The notes under the pieces: generated by a model
The model's database searches: none
What the model was told of the DNA's origin: nothing
What the model saw: the letters and a program-made list of their open reading frames with translations, nothing else
Position numbers and translations under genes: made by a program
In this document: one piece after another, positions 54,023 to 63,648 of the stretch
Layout: each line of letters opens with the position of its first letter
Numbering within the stretch: position 1 is the first letter of the stretch
DNA from: Pseudomonas leptonychotis
Lineage (GTDB): Bacteria > Pseudomonadota > Gammaproteobacteria > Pseudomonadales > Pseudomonadaceae
Direction: 5' to 3'
Assembly: GCF_004920405.1 (NCBI RefSeq)
Contig: NZ_RFLV01000001.1
Span: 992,001-1,056,000 of the forward strand
DNA: 64,000 nucleotides

Positions 54023-55306
54023 TTAGAGCTGGAGGCCGCCGGCCATAATCGCCAGCGCACGCAAATCGCGGTACCAGCGCTCGGCTGGATGTTCTTTGGT
54101 AAAACCATGGCCACCGAGCAGTTGCACCGCGTCGGTGCCAATCTTCATGGCTTTTTCGCTGCACAACAGGCGTGCCAGATAGGCTTCACGCTGGAACGGC
54201 AAACCCTGCTCGGCGCGGGCACAGGCGCGCCAGACCATCAGGCGCATGGCATCAATCTCCACGGCCATATCCGCGACCATAAAAGCCACGCCCTGGCGAT
54301 GACTGATCGGCTCACCAAAGGCCACACGCTCGTTGCAATAAGGCACCACATAATCCAGCGCCGCCTGCGCCGTGCCCACGGCCAGGGCGCACCAGGCCAG
54401 GCCGGCGTAATCGAGAAAACTCTGGTAGTTGAAATCCTCAGCCGCCAGACGCGCATCCAGCGGCACCTTGACGCTGTTCAGGCGCAAGCGCGCAGTGCCG
54501 CCCGCTTTCAGGCCCATGCCCGGTTGCGAGCTGCGCTGCAGGCCCTTAGCTCCGGCTTCGACAATAAACAGCGCTGGGCCGTCAGTCGCTTGCGCCGCCA
54601 CAATCAACTGGCTGGCATCCAGGCCACGCAGCACTAAGCTCTTCTCACCGCTGAGCACGTAGTGCTTGCCACGCTTGCGCGCCCGCGTGGCCAGTTTGTG
54701 TGGGTCAAACAGCGGGGTCGGTTCATTGACCGCAATAGCCATTACCGGCGCGGGGTCGTCGCCAACAAAGGCCGGCAGCCAGCGTGCCTGTTGCGCAGCA
54801 TTGCCCCAGCGGCGAATGCAGTTGGCCGCCGACAAGGGCACCAATAATGCGGCAGCCAGAGACAGATCACCCTTGCCCAGCGCCTCGGCGATCAACGCGT
54901 TGCTCAAGGTGGTGCGCTCGCCCGCCATGCCGCCCTGGGCTTCGCTGACGGCGTAGTGAGTCAACCCCAGCTCATGCGCCTGGTTAAGCAACGCGGCCGG
55001 TAGCACGGCCTGTTCGTCAGCATCATGGGCCAGTGGGCGCAGCACTTCGCCGGCGAATGCTTCGAGCATTTCCACCAGCATCTGCTGCTCATCGGAGAGG
55101 GACAGGTCGAACAGCGCGTCAAGGTCAGCCGGGCGCGCCACCTTGGCGGTTTTTCCCGCACGCTGCGCGGCCGCACGAAAGCTCGCGCGACTGCCGGTGT
55201 AGATCAGTTTCTCGACAGGTTTGCGCAGCTTCAGGCGATCCGGCCAGTCGGCCTGAGCGAAGCGGTTGAGCATTGCCAGGGCACGGCCCTGTACATCGGA
55301 AGTCAT
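54023..55306 (-). CDS. Acyl-CoA dehydrogenase paralogue
   Basis: A 427-aa member of the acyl-CoA dehydrogenase family, upstream partner of the 402-aa gene. The N-terminal ~90 residues are an extra, basic segment. The central region holds VMAIAVNEPTPLFDP in place of the usual TEPGAGSD segment, so it is diverged there. The C-terminus has QLLGGHGFTKEHPAERWYRD. The pair may form a heteromeric enzyme, by analogy to other paired dehydrogenases; this is inference. ATG 55306 has GGAG nine bases upstream. Confidence 0.88.
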   Translation of the reverse strand: MTSDVQGRALAMLNRFAQADWPDRLKLRKPVEKLIYTGSRASFRAAAQRAGKTAKVARPADLDALFDLSLSDEQQMLVEMLEAFAGEVLRPLAHDADEQAVLPAALLNQAHELGLTHYAVSEAQGGMAGERTTLSNALIAEALGKGDLSLAAALLVPLSAANCIRRWGNAAQQARWLPAFVGDDPAPVMAIAVNEPTPLFDPHKLATRARKRGKHYVLSGEKSLVLRGLDASQLIVAAQATDGPALFIVEAGAKGLQRSSQPGMGLKAGGTARLRLNSVKVPLDARLAAEDFNYQSFLDYAGLAWCALAVGTAQAALDYVVPYCNERVAFGEPISHRQGVAFMVADMAVEIDAMRLMVWRACARAEQGLPFQREAYLARLLCSEKAMKIGTDAVQLLGGHGFTKEHPAERWYRDLRALAIMAGGLQL

Positions 55307-55416
55307 GGCATCTCGCTCCATACGGGGGATGCCGATGATCATGCGCGCGGTCAGCGCACGCGCCTATGACCGCGCCGACGCCAGTGACTGGCAAAACAGC
55401 CAGTCACTGATGAGGT

Positions 55417-56838
55417 TTAGTTACTGCGGATTTTCTCGACGATGGCGGTGGTCGAGCTGTTTTCCACCAGGCCCAGGACCCGCACCTCGCCGCCATAAGC
55501 GGTGACGATATCAGCACCCACCACCTGCTCGATGCCGTAATCGCCACCCTTGACCAGCACGTCCGGCTTGACCGCGCGCAACAGGTTTTCCGGGGTGTCT
55601 TCGCTGAAGCTCACCACCCAATCCACTGCACCAAGGCCGGCCAGCACGGCCATGCGCCGGTCCACCGCATTAATCGGTCGACCTGGGCCTTTCAAGCGGC
55701 TAACCGAAGCGTCATCGTTGACCGCCAATACCAGACGGTTGCCCTGAGCGCGCGCCTGTTCGAGGTAGGTGACATGCCCAGCATGCAAAATGTCGAAGCA
55801 ACCATTAGTGAAGACAATTTTCTCGCCATGGGCGCGGGCGTCTTCGATGGCCAGCAGCAATTGATCGAGGCTCAGCACGCCACGCTCAGAACCGGCCTCG
55901 CGCTGGATCGCACGGCGCAGTTCTGGAGCGCTGATCGCCGCGGTACCGAGTTTTCCGACCACGATACCGGCAGCCAGGTTGGCCAAGGCGACGGCATGCG
56001 GCAACTCCTCACCAGCAGCCAGGCTGGCAGCCAGGGTGGAAATCACCGTATCGCCAGCACCGGTCACATCGAACACTTCACGGGCACGTGCGGGTAGATG
56101 TAGCGCCGGATGTTCGGGGCGCAGCAAAGTCATGCCATGCTCCCCACGGGTCACCAATAGCGCGCCCAACTCCAGCTCAGTCATCAAGGCCGCGCCTTTG
56201 GCCACCAATTCAGCCTCATCGTGGCAAGGGCCGACAATGGCTTCGAACTCGTGCAGGTTGGGGGTAATCAGGCTGGCGCCACGGTAGATGGAGAAATCCT
56301 TACCTTTAGGGTCGGCCAGTACGGCAATACCCTTGCTGCGCGCCAGTTGCACCAATGCCTGATGATTCTGCAGCGCGCCCTTACCGTAATCGGAGAGGAT
56401 CAGCACCTTGATTCCATCCAGTTGCGCCTCGACATTGGCCGCCAGGGCAGCTGTATCGGTACGAAACGGCTCTTCGAAATCCATGCGCAACAGCTGCTGA
56501 TGACGACTCATCACCCGTAACTTGACGATGGTCGGTTGATCTTTGATCGTTTGGAAAAAGGTTTTTACACCAACCGCCTGCAGGCTGTTGCGCAGGCTGT
56601 CGGCGGCCTCATCCTCGCCGGTCACACCGAGCAATGTGGCGGGTGCACCGAGGGCAGCAATGTTTAACGCAACGTTAGCCGCCCCGCCTGGACGATCCTC
56701 AATCTGCTCGACCTTGACCACCGGCACCGGGGCCTCCGGAGAAATCCGCGAGGTGCCACCATGCCAATAACGATCGAGCATGACATCGCCCACCACCAGA
56801 ACGGCGGCCTGGTCGAAACGCGGCATGGACAATTTCAT
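55417..56838 (-). CDS. hldE: Bifunctional heptose kinase/adenylyltransferase
   Basis: Makes ADP-D,D-heptose for the LPS inner core; 473 aa. The N-terminal PfkB-type kinase domain (about 1-320) has [14 protein letters not shown] and [20 protein letters not shown]. The C-terminal nucleotidyltransferase domain has [20 protein letters not shown] and [19 protein letters not shown] 56838 ([11 protein letters not shown]) has GGAG upstream; the in-frame start at 56928 lies inside the end of the deacetylase gene. The LPS genes upstream on this strand suggest one transcript. Confidence 0.97.
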   Translation of the reverse strand: MKLSMPRFDQAAVLVVGDVMLDRYWHGGTSRISPEAPVPVVKVEQIEDRPGGAANVALNIAALGAPATLLGVTGEDEAADSLRNSLQAVGVKTFFQTIKDQPTIVKLRVMSRHQQLLRMDFEEPFRTDTAALAANVEAQLDGIKVLILSDYGKGALQNHQALVQLARSKGIAVLADPKGKDFSIYRGASLITPNLHEFEAIVGPCHDEAELVAKGAALMTELELGALLVTRGEHGMTLLRPEHPALHLPARAREVFDVTGAGDTVISTLAASLAAGEELPHAVALANLAAGIVVGKLGTAAISAPELRRAIQREAGSERGVLSLDQLLLAIEDARAHGEKIVFTNGCFDILHAGHVTYLEQARAQGNRLVLAVNDDASVSRLKGPGRPINAVDRRMAVLAGLGAVDWVVSFSEDTPENLLRAVKPDVLVKGGDYGIEQVVGADIVTAYGGEVRVLGLVENSSTTAIVEKIRSN

Positions 56839-56903
56839 AAACACTCCAGAAGCGGCTAAAACGAATCGCCGCAAATCATAACATTGGCAGGTAAATACAC
56901 GGA

Positions 56904-58304
56904 TTAACCGTCGAGCGTACGCACCCAAAACAGTTCGTGACGGCGCACCGCTTTGCGGAAGAACTCATCCTCTCCAGTTGCTGGCCAACGACGGCCCGCC
57001 AGCACGAACTGGATCAACCGGCGAATGCGCCGCTTGAGCGGCAATGGGCCTTGTAAATCATGCTGCATGGCCAAGGCCATGGCCTTATCCAGTCGTTGGG
57101 CAGCATCCAGGGTGGGACTCCACAAGCCATCGTCCGGTAGCGCTTCAATGGCTGGCGGCAGAGCAATGCCGAACCCAGCCGGCCCCATTGGCCAGCGGTC
57201 GTTGTCATGCAAGTGGTTGGCATACAGCAGCAGGGTTTTCGGTTTCCAGCTGCTCAGCTCGATGGCCTGCAGCAAAGCCTGGGTGCTGGCGACATGATCG
57301 CTGTGCGGGTCCAGCTGCGGATGCGGCGTAACGATCACCTCAGGCCGAAAATGTTCGAGGGACGCCACTAAATCGGCCAGCAGGTTTTGCCAGCTGGGCA
57401 AGCCATCAGCATCGCCAGGAAGCTGGATTGAATTAGCTGCGCGCGCACTGCGAATATCCCCTGCGCCCGACTCGCGCGAAGCAAAAGCCGCCTCGGGCTG
57501 CGCCTGCATCGCCGGCAATTGCAGGCAGTAATAGCCCAGCTGCAGGCACTGACTCTGCGGCACACCGCCCCAGAGCGGAATAGCAAGACTGTCCCACGCG
57601 CGCAAACGCCCTTTGAGCAGAGCGGCCCCTGCCGGGTCCAAGCCCAACGCTTGATAGGCTTCAGCCTCAATTTCGCCCTGGGTCAGGGTCACGATGCTGA
57701 CATCACGCGCCCGGCTATACAGACCGAACGCGGCCAGTTCTGCATCGTCGGCATGGGGCGCAATCACCATCAGCCGTTGTTCGGCGTAATCAGGATTGCT
57801 CAAGGCATACAGGGTGACGGCGGGTTCAATACGGCAGAAGCGGCCACGCACCGACAGGTCGCCACTCGCCAGCTGCACGTGCTGGCCTGATAAGTTCAGA
57901 TAACGCCGCCCCTGCACGCCTCGCTCAAAATCTTGCCGATCCGCACCTATGACCACATATGGATCTAACCAGCGCCCCAGCCAACCGGCATGCAGTTGCA
58001 CCTGCAAAATGAGCGTATCGGCAGCGCCAACATCGCCGTCAAGCACGAGGCGCCCCGCCTCGATGCGCCCGGTCAATACAGGCACATCACCGGCAAAGGC
58101 GTAGCTGTAATCATCGCCCGGGGCATAGAACAGGTGGTCGGCAAACCAGGCCTCATGCGCCACCCAGCCGACCACTAGAAGGATCGGCATCCACCACCAG
58201 GTGACCAGTACTCCGACCATCAGCAACGCGACAAGGGCCAGCAGCAAAGCAATACGCTTTTGCCGACGGTGCTGCTTGAGAAGTGCCTGTTTACGTCCAG
58301 ACAT
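56904..58304 (-). CDS. dnpA: PIG-L family deacetylase, DnpA-like
   Basis: A 466-aa membrane protein with one or two N-terminal membrane helices ([20 protein letters not shown] and [17 protein letters not shown]), then an unassigned domain and a C-terminal LmbE/PIG-L domain. The metal motif reads [13 protein letters not shown], a variant of the usual HPDDE. A second metal His is in [15 protein letters not shown]. The family removes N-acetyl groups from amino sugars. In P. aeruginosa the gene beside mig-14 in the LPS core locus is dnpA, reported in antibiotic persistence. It lies two bases downstream of the mig-14-like gene. The gene name is by synteny. Confidence 0.8.
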   Translation of the reverse strand: MSGRKQALLKQHRRQKRIALLLALVALLMVGVLVTWWWMPILLVVGWVAHEAWFADHLFYAPGDDYSYAFAGDVPVLTGRIEAGRLVLDGDVGAADTLILQVQLHAGWLGRWLDPYVVIGADRQDFERGVQGRRYLNLSGQHVQLASGDLSVRGRFCRIEPAVTLYALSNPDYAEQRLMVIAPHADDAELAAFGLYSRARDVSIVTLTQGEIEAEAYQALGLDPAGAALLKGRLRAWDSLAIPLWGGVPQSQCLQLGYYCLQLPAMQAQPEAAFASRESGAGDIRSARAANSIQLPGDADGLPSWQNLLADLVASLEHFRPEVIVTPHPQLDPHSDHVASTQALLQAIELSSWKPKTLLLYANHLHDNDRWPMGPAGFGIALPPAIEALPDDGLWSPTLDAAQRLDKAMALAMQHDLQGPLPLKRRIRRLIQFVLAGRRWPATGEDEFFRKAVRRHELFWVRTLDG

Positions 58305-58306
58305 CG

Positions 58307-59203
58307 TTAAACCTGATAAACCGGAACGCGGTTACACCAGCGATCTTTGTATTCGCGATCAGCTCGGCCAAAGGAATAACGAAGCGGTTTATCGAGCGCC
58401 CGCGCTTCAGTCCAAGCCGTTTGCGTGTTGATAAAGCTGAGTACGCTGCCAGGGCTGAACTCGCGATTCTGCGGGTCAACGCCGCCGTTGATGTACTCCA
58501 GGCTGACCCACTGCGGAGCCTCGACACGGTAAAGCACTTGAATGGCTACCGGCTGATCATTCAGGTAGATCAGCGAGCCGGTCATGAAATCGCGCATCAA
58601 GCTGAACACCTCGGCCAAATGCGCCTTGCCGGTCGCCTCAAAACCCCAACGGCGCTGGAACAGATCGGCATAAATCACCGCCTGCTCGGCAGCGGACAAC
58701 TCCAGCATCGGCCGCACAAGACCACCCGCTTCTTCCAGTAAGCGCTGCTCACGGCGTTGGTTGTAGCGAAATTTTTTGCTGTATTGCTCAGGCTCACGGG
58801 CCAAGGCCAAGCCTTCGGGCTGCTCACGTAGCCCGAGCACCTGCGTAGCATTCAAGGACGACAGGTAACGCGCGCGGTGACGCACGGGCGCTTGGGCTGT
58901 TGCAGCCATTGGCAAGATGATCTCGGCATTGCCCAGATCAAACAACCCGCGCTTATCATGCTGTTTCAGGACGTCCTTGGACAATGCCAAATGTCGGCCC
59001 CAGGTCGGCATGGCCGCTTGCAGCCCACCATCGGTGAACCAGCCAAGGTACCGCACTGCAATACCCGCTAAGCCCGCCAGACGCTCGACGACCTGTGGAT
59101 GGGTGGCGACGCTGCCGCCAAAGCGCTGCCAAGCATCGGCATACTCGGCTGCATCAATCGGCGTCCAGCCACGCTCACGCCAGGCGCGCAAATGACTGAG
59201 CAT
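58307..59203 (-). CDS. Mig-14 family protein
   Basis: A 298-aa protein resembling the Mig-14 family, which has a GNAT-like acyltransferase fold and is linked to resistance to antimicrobial peptides in Salmonella and Pseudomonas. Typical segments are FRYNQRREQRLLEEAGG, FQRRWGFEATGKAHL and SLEYINGGVDPQNREFSPGS. No membrane helix is clear, so it may be peripheral. The ATG overlaps the msbA stop by one base (TGATG) and the stop is two bases before dnpA, so all three are coupled. Confidence 0.85.
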   Translation of the reverse strand: MLSHLRAWRERGWTPIDAAEYADAWQRFGGSVATHPQVVERLAGLAGIAVRYLGWFTDGGLQAAMPTWGRHLALSKDVLKQHDKRGLFDLGNAEIILPMAATAQAPVRHRARYLSSLNATQVLGLREQPEGLALAREPEQYSKKFRYNQRREQRLLEEAGGLVRPMLELSAAEQAVIYADLFQRRWGFEATGKAHLAEVFSLMRDFMTGSLIYLNDQPVAIQVLYRVEAPQWVSLEYINGGVDPQNREFSPGSVLSFINTQTAWTEARALDKPLRYSFGRADREYKDRWCNRVPVYQV

Positions 59204-61041
59204 CAGGCGCTAGGTTCCATATTCAGGTCGGTATCTTCTGCAAAGTCTCGGGCATGTAGACGCGCGTAATAGCCATTGAGTGCCAACAGCTGCGCATGAG
59301 TACCGCGTTCAACGATTTCGCCCTGCTCCATCACCAGAATCAGATCGGCTTTCTCGATCGTGCTCAGCCGATGGGCAATCACGATGGTGGTACGCCCTTC
59401 AACAACCTTATCCAACGCAGCCTGAATGTGCCGCTCGGACTCAGTGTCCAGAGCCGAGGTGGCTTCATCCAGAATCAACAATGGCGCATCTTTGAGCAGT
59501 GCACGGGCAATCGCCAACCGCTGACGCTGCCCCCCCGAAAGCAACACACCGTTCTCGCCAACCAGCGTGTCGTACCCCTGAGGCATCTTCTCGATAAACT
59601 CGACAGCGTAAGCATCCTCTGCAGCACGCTTGACCGCATCCAAGGGTGCATCGCACAAATCACCATACGCGATGTTGTTGCGCACGGTGTCATTGAACAG
59701 AGTGACATGCTGGGTCACCAGAGCAACATGGCGGCGTAGGTTACGCAGTGCGTAATCTTCTACATCCAGGTCATCGAGCAGAATTTGACCCTGTTCATGG
59801 TGATAGAAACGCGGAATCAAACTCGCCAACGTGGACTTGCCGCTGCCTGAACGCCCCACCAGCGCCACCATCTGACCTGGCTCGGCAACAAAAGAAATGT
59901 TGTTGAGCACAGGCCTTTCACTGGTCGGATACTGGAAGCTGAGATTGATGACCTGCAAACGACCTGTAACCCGCTCGCGCTCCTGCGTGCCCTGGTCAAT
60001 TTCAGGCTGCTCATCCAGCTGCTCAAAAATACTCTCGGCCCCAGCCACCCCTTTTTGGATAGTCGAACTTACCTCAGACAGCTGACGAATTGGCTTGGGT
60101 AGCAATCCTGCCAGCGTGATGTAAGCCACTAAATCACCGGCACTGGCATCACCACGTAACAACAACACGAGGAACATCAATACGGCCATGGCGCTATAGA
60201 TCACCAGCTGCAGGCTTGGGGTGTAGACCGCACCTGTTTTAACCATTTTCAGCTGTTTGAGGCGATTATCCTCACTGGCGGCTTGGAAACGTTGCTGCTC
60301 ATAACGCTCACCGCCAAAACTACGGACAACTCGATACCCCTGAATTGTCTCCGAAGCCACATGGGTGACGTCGCCCATCGCCACTTGAATCTTCTTACTT
60401 TGCTTACGAAATTTCTTACTGGTACTGGATACCATCAGACCAATGATCGGCAATATCGCAACCATGACCAGCGTGAGCTTCCAGTTCATCCATAACAAAG
60501 TTGCAAAGAGAAAGACCACCGTCATTCCCTCACGCACCACCACTTTGATGGCATCAGTGGCAGCGCCAGTGACCATGGTTACATTGTAAGTGAGTCTGGA
60601 AATCAGGTGACCAGAGTTGTGGCTATCGAAATACCGATTAGGCAGCGTTAGAAGATTATTAAATAACGCAATACGCAGATCTTGAACCAAGCCCATAGAA
60701 ACTTTGGCAAGGTAAAAATTACCGAGAAATGAACCAACCCCCTGCCAAAGAGCAATTAGCACGATAAGGAGGGGGACTGCTTGGAGCAGTTTAAGCTCTG
60801 CAAGCCAGGGCGCATGCGCCTGCACCCATGGAACCCCAGCAAAGAGCCCGACATTCGGATTATTCAGCCCATCCACAAAAAACTTCAAGATGTAGCCAAG
60901 CATTGGCTGAGTGGAAGCGAAGATCAGAAACCCAAAAATACTGATCAAAAACATGCCAATGTAGGGTTTCACGTACCCCAGCAGCCGAAAGTAGATTTTC
61001 AAACTACTAGGCTGAGCCGCGTCATTTCTCACATCACTCAC
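59203..61041 (-). CDS. msbA: Lipid A export ATP-binding/permease protein MsbA
   Basis: Homodimeric ABC exporter that flips lipid A-core across the inner membrane; 612 aa. Six membrane helices lie in residues about 25-310. The ATPase domain has Walker A VGRSGSGKSTLASL, the Q-loop, the signature LLSGGQRQRLAIARALL and Walker B PLLILDEATSALD. The H-loop is IVIAHRLSTI. The start is GTG 61039-61041; waaL ends three bases upstream, so the two are co-translated. The 3' end overlaps the Mig-14 gene by one base. Confidence 0.97.
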   Translation of the reverse strand: MSDVRNDAAQPSSLKIYFRLLGYVKPYIGMFLISIFGFLIFASTQPMLGYILKFFVDGLNNPNVGLFAGVPWVQAHAPWLAELKLLQAVPLLIVLIALWQGVGSFLGNFYLAKVSMGLVQDLRIALFNNLLTLPNRYFDSHNSGHLISRLTYNVTMVTGAATDAIKVVVREGMTVVFLFATLLWMNWKLTLVMVAILPIIGLMVSSTSKKFRKQSKKIQVAMGDVTHVASETIQGYRVVRSFGGERYEQQRFQAASEDNRLKQLKMVKTGAVYTPSLQLVIYSAMAVLMFLVLLLRGDASAGDLVAYITLAGLLPKPIRQLSEVSSTIQKGVAGAESIFEQLDEQPEIDQGTQERERVTGRLQVINLSFQYPTSERPVLNNISFVAEPGQMVALVGRSGSGKSTLASLIPRFYHHEQGQILLDDLDVEDYALRNLRRHVALVTQHVTLFNDTVRNNIAYGDLCDAPLDAVKRAAEDAYAVEFIEKMPQGYDTLVGENGVLLSGGQRQRLAIARALLKDAPLLILDEATSALDTESERHIQAALDKVVEGRTTIVIAHRLSTIEKADLILVMEQGEIVERGTHAQLLALNGYYARLHARDFAEDTDLNMEPSA

Positions 61042-61044
61042 GAG

Positions 61045-62229
61045 TTAACTCACTTCGATACAGGCGGGCCGCAGTCTAGCACCTTGTGGTTGTGCAATGA
61101 GAGCAAGCGTAAAGGCCAAAGGAAGCCAGATTACGAACCACTCTGCCCTGGGGGTACCCCATAGGCTGGCCGCGTCAAACTGAAGCGCTGTCAGCGAGAC
61201 AACCAAAGTTCCAAATACCAGCCTCCCTTCGACGGAGAAGCGATGTTGCCAAGCAATATGAAATGCACTCAACCACAGACCGACCCACATGACTACACCA
61301 GGTATACCCAGCTCAACCGCGACATGGGTGAAACTATTGTGCGTGTGATCGAACCCCTCGGGGTAGCTGGACGTCACAACACGGTAATCCGTGCCAATTC
61401 CCAGCCCCAAAAAGGGCTTTTGCATAACCATGTCTAGACTGGCCTGGAAAATTTCTGGCCGGTACGACAGTCCGCGCGCGAGAATGAACGGCGCGAAAAG
61501 CTCATAACCGACCCAGCATACAAGCACGATAACTATGCCGCCTACCCACACAAAACGCCCGCCACGAAGCAAGAGCAGGGCAAAAAAACCGGCTATCAAT
61601 GCCACCATGGCACCGCGACTCTGGCCCAGCAGAACAAACGCTAGAGCGCATAGCATCAGCATGCCCCACAAAAGGCTCCGCCAGACACCAGAAGGTTTGA
61701 ACCGCACCCCCCAAATCACCACAAGCGCCATGACATAGGCGCCGAGAATCGGGTGCCCCACCTGCCCTATACCCTCAAGCCGAGCAATTAGAGGCTGTGC
61801 ATCGCGGATATAAAAGAGGTAAATGCTCGCTGAGCAAGCAAGTGCCAAGCTTACAAAGGCGACAGCCAGCCCTTGCCAGATCCGCTCAGGATACTGAGAG
61901 GACAATAACGCCAGAGAAGCAAGAAAAACCCCTACATAAAACACGCGCTTCAATTCTCGTGGGGGCTCATCAGCACCAGTCCACAAGGTGCTCAGAGCAG
62001 CCCAGGCCAAAAAGATCAATAAAAACGAACAGAAAACCCGACTGTTGCGCCAAACGCTAAGCAAGCGTTTATGGAAGATAACCATTGACAGCAAACCGGG
62101 TAGCCAAAGCAAAACAACCAAAGCTTGCTGATAAATTTTATTGCTCGGGGCCCATGCAATCCCCATTAGAAACCACAAATACCCACAGGTTATCAGCAGC
62201 ATTATTCCTGTCACCGGAATCCTCAACAT
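61045..62229 (-). CDS. waaL: O-antigen ligase WaaL
   Basis: Inner-membrane ligase that joins O-antigen to lipid A-core at the periplasmic face; 394 aa with about 11 membrane segments. The signature of the Wzy_C/WaaL family is present: a periplasmic loop with GLGIGTDYR and DHTHNSFTHVAVELGIPG, holding the catalytic-type His. The arginine in LLGQSRGAMVALIAG is also conserved. The start ATG 62229 has no strong ribosome-binding site. It lies upstream of msbA with a three-base gap. Confidence 0.92.
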   Translation of the reverse strand: MLRIPVTGIMLLITCGYLWFLMGIAWAPSNKIYQQALVVLLWLPGLLSMVIFHKRLLSVWRNSRVFCSFLLIFLAWAALSTLWTGADEPPRELKRVFYVGVFLASLALLSSQYPERIWQGLAVAFVSLALACSASIYLFYIRDAQPLIARLEGIGQVGHPILGAYVMALVVIWGVRFKPSGVWRSLLWGMLMLCALAFVLLGQSRGAMVALIAGFFALLLLRGGRFVWVGGIVIVLVCWVGYELFAPFILARGLSYRPEIFQASLDMVMQKPFLGLGIGTDYRVVTSSYPEGFDHTHNSFTHVAVELGIPGVVMWVGLWLSAFHIAWQHRFSVEGRLVFGTLVVSLTALQFDAASLWGTPRAEWFVIWLPLAFTLALIAQPQGARLRPACIEVS

Positions 62230-62316
62230 TAACTCCCAACGCCCAGGGCACTCAGTGGGCGGCTCAACCTAAAAAGGGGTATTCTATGCTGTATCTAACA
62301 TTCGCTGCCTTACGTA

Positions 62317-63024
62317 ATGAACGCCACCCCACAATTTGTCTATCCCACCTTTGGCGCAGACATTGACCAACACGAGGCGGTTCTCAGCATAGCCAGTGAG
62401 CTCGCCCATTCAGCCCTCTGCGCAAGTGATCGTCAGTTTGAGATTCAGGCCTTTACCGACAGCACCCAGTGTTACACGAGGCCCTCTATCACAACTTGCA
62501 CCATAGACCCCAACTGGGACGGCCCTCACCGCTACCATTTCAGGATCAAGCACGCAGTCTTGCTTAACGGCCTCAGTGAATATGAAAAGGCTGTGCGATT
62601 GACACTGACACGTTTTTCCGTACCCCTCCTGTTACCGGTGGTCATCTGCTCTGCAGTGCTATCGGAGCTCCTCTCGGAGAATCACCATCGCTTCCCAGCC
62701 ACCTAGAGCAGACGGGACTTTTGGAGACGAATGTGCGGCAGACGAACGCTGGTAGAATCGGCCTGATCACGACTGACAAAGGGGTTCTCGAACACTCCAT
62801 TAATATGGGGGCCACGACTATTCCAACGAATTTGATCAGGCCTGCGCAGCTGCTTGGTGGGACAAAGCTTTAGTCAACATGGAGGACCGACAGGGAAAGC
62901 TGCTTAACATCGAGCAAATAACGCTATGGCTGCGGACCCATTGTTAAAACTATTAGCAGGCAGCCACTATCACGTCATGCACGCCCACCTGCTAGGTCGC
63001 CTCAAAGCCAATCAGGCCGTTTAA
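62317..63024 (+). pseudogene. Decayed glycosyltransferase-like gene
   Basis: Coding potential continues across three frames. Frame 1 runs from ATG 62317 to about 62595 (PTFGADIDQHEAVLSIASEL, GPHRYHFRIKHAVLLNGLSE). A missing base after GTG shifts it to IDTDTFFRTPPVTGGHLLCS from 62598, a DxD element as in GT-A glycosyltransferases. A third frame (about 62804-62947) reads DQACAAAWWDKALVNMEDRQ and then GKLLNIEQITLWLR. The first frame resumes near 62950 (SHYHVMHAHLLGRLKANQAV) to TAA 63024. The intact gene probably encoded a sugar transferase for LPS or a related surface glycan. Several frameshifts make a sequencing error unlikely as the sole cause. Confidence 0.75.
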
Positions 63025-63039
63025 GGTAAAGGACACACG

Positions 63040-63648
63040 ATGCTCAGTACAAAACACCTGAACGATAGCGCGCTGGCGACACTGACCGCTGACGCAAAAG
63101 TTCTCGAAGAGGACAGCCTGGGCCCCAAGGTTTACCGCCTCGCCAACGGTAACTTCCTTAAGCTTTTCCGACGCAAGCGCTTGATTTCTTCAGCCTTACT
63201 TAGACCCTATTCAGTGCGCTTCTATCAAAATGCAGAGCGCTTGGCAGAGCTAGACATTCCAACGCTGACGCCTATGACGCTGTACACCTTCGCTGAAAAG
63301 CAACTCAGCGCCGTTCTCTATGCACCGCTTCCAGGGCAGACGCTCAAGGAGCTATACCTACAGAACCCCGAGAGCTTCACCGCACGCCTGCCCGTTCTCT
63401 GTGACTTTATCCGCACACTTCATAGAAAAGGCATTTACTTCCGCTCACTTCACCTAGGCAACATCGTACTCACCCCACAAAACACCTTGGGGCTTATCGA
63501 TGTTGCCGACCTGGCATTTCATCGGCGGGCTCTTTCACAAGCCAAGGCGGCACGCAACCTCAAGCACTTCGCCCGACTGCTACAACAAATGGACATTACA
63601 GAGCGCTTTCCAATGGCCGAATTATCGGCAGCCGTTTTAGCAGACTAA
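63040..63648 (+). CDS. Toluene tolerance/LPS kinase-like protein
   Basis: A 202-aa protein resembling the small kinase-like proteins annotated as toluene tolerance protein in pseudomonad LPS loci. The segment RKGIYFRSLHLGNIVLTPQN corresponds to the catalytic loop, with Asn in place but no Asp at the usual HxD position. LGLIDVADLAF corresponds to the metal-binding loop. AAGGA lies six bases before ATG 63040. Its activity is doubtful. It overlaps the glycosyltransferase gene tail-to-tail by four bases. Confidence 0.75.
   Translation: MLSTKHLNDSALATLTADAKVLEEDSLGPKVYRLANGNFLKLFRRKRLISSALLRPYSVRFYQNAERLAELDIPTLTPMTLYTFAEKQLSAVLYAPLPGQTLKELYLQNPESFTARLPVLCDFIRTLHRKGIYFRSLHLGNIVLTPQNTLGLIDVADLAFHRRALSQAKAARNLKHFARLLQQMDITERFPMAELSAAVLAD

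Noticed and set aside
62085..62366. 93-codon plus-strand frame over the start of waaL
   Set aside because: It is antisense to the waaL N-terminus and lacks a recognisable product.
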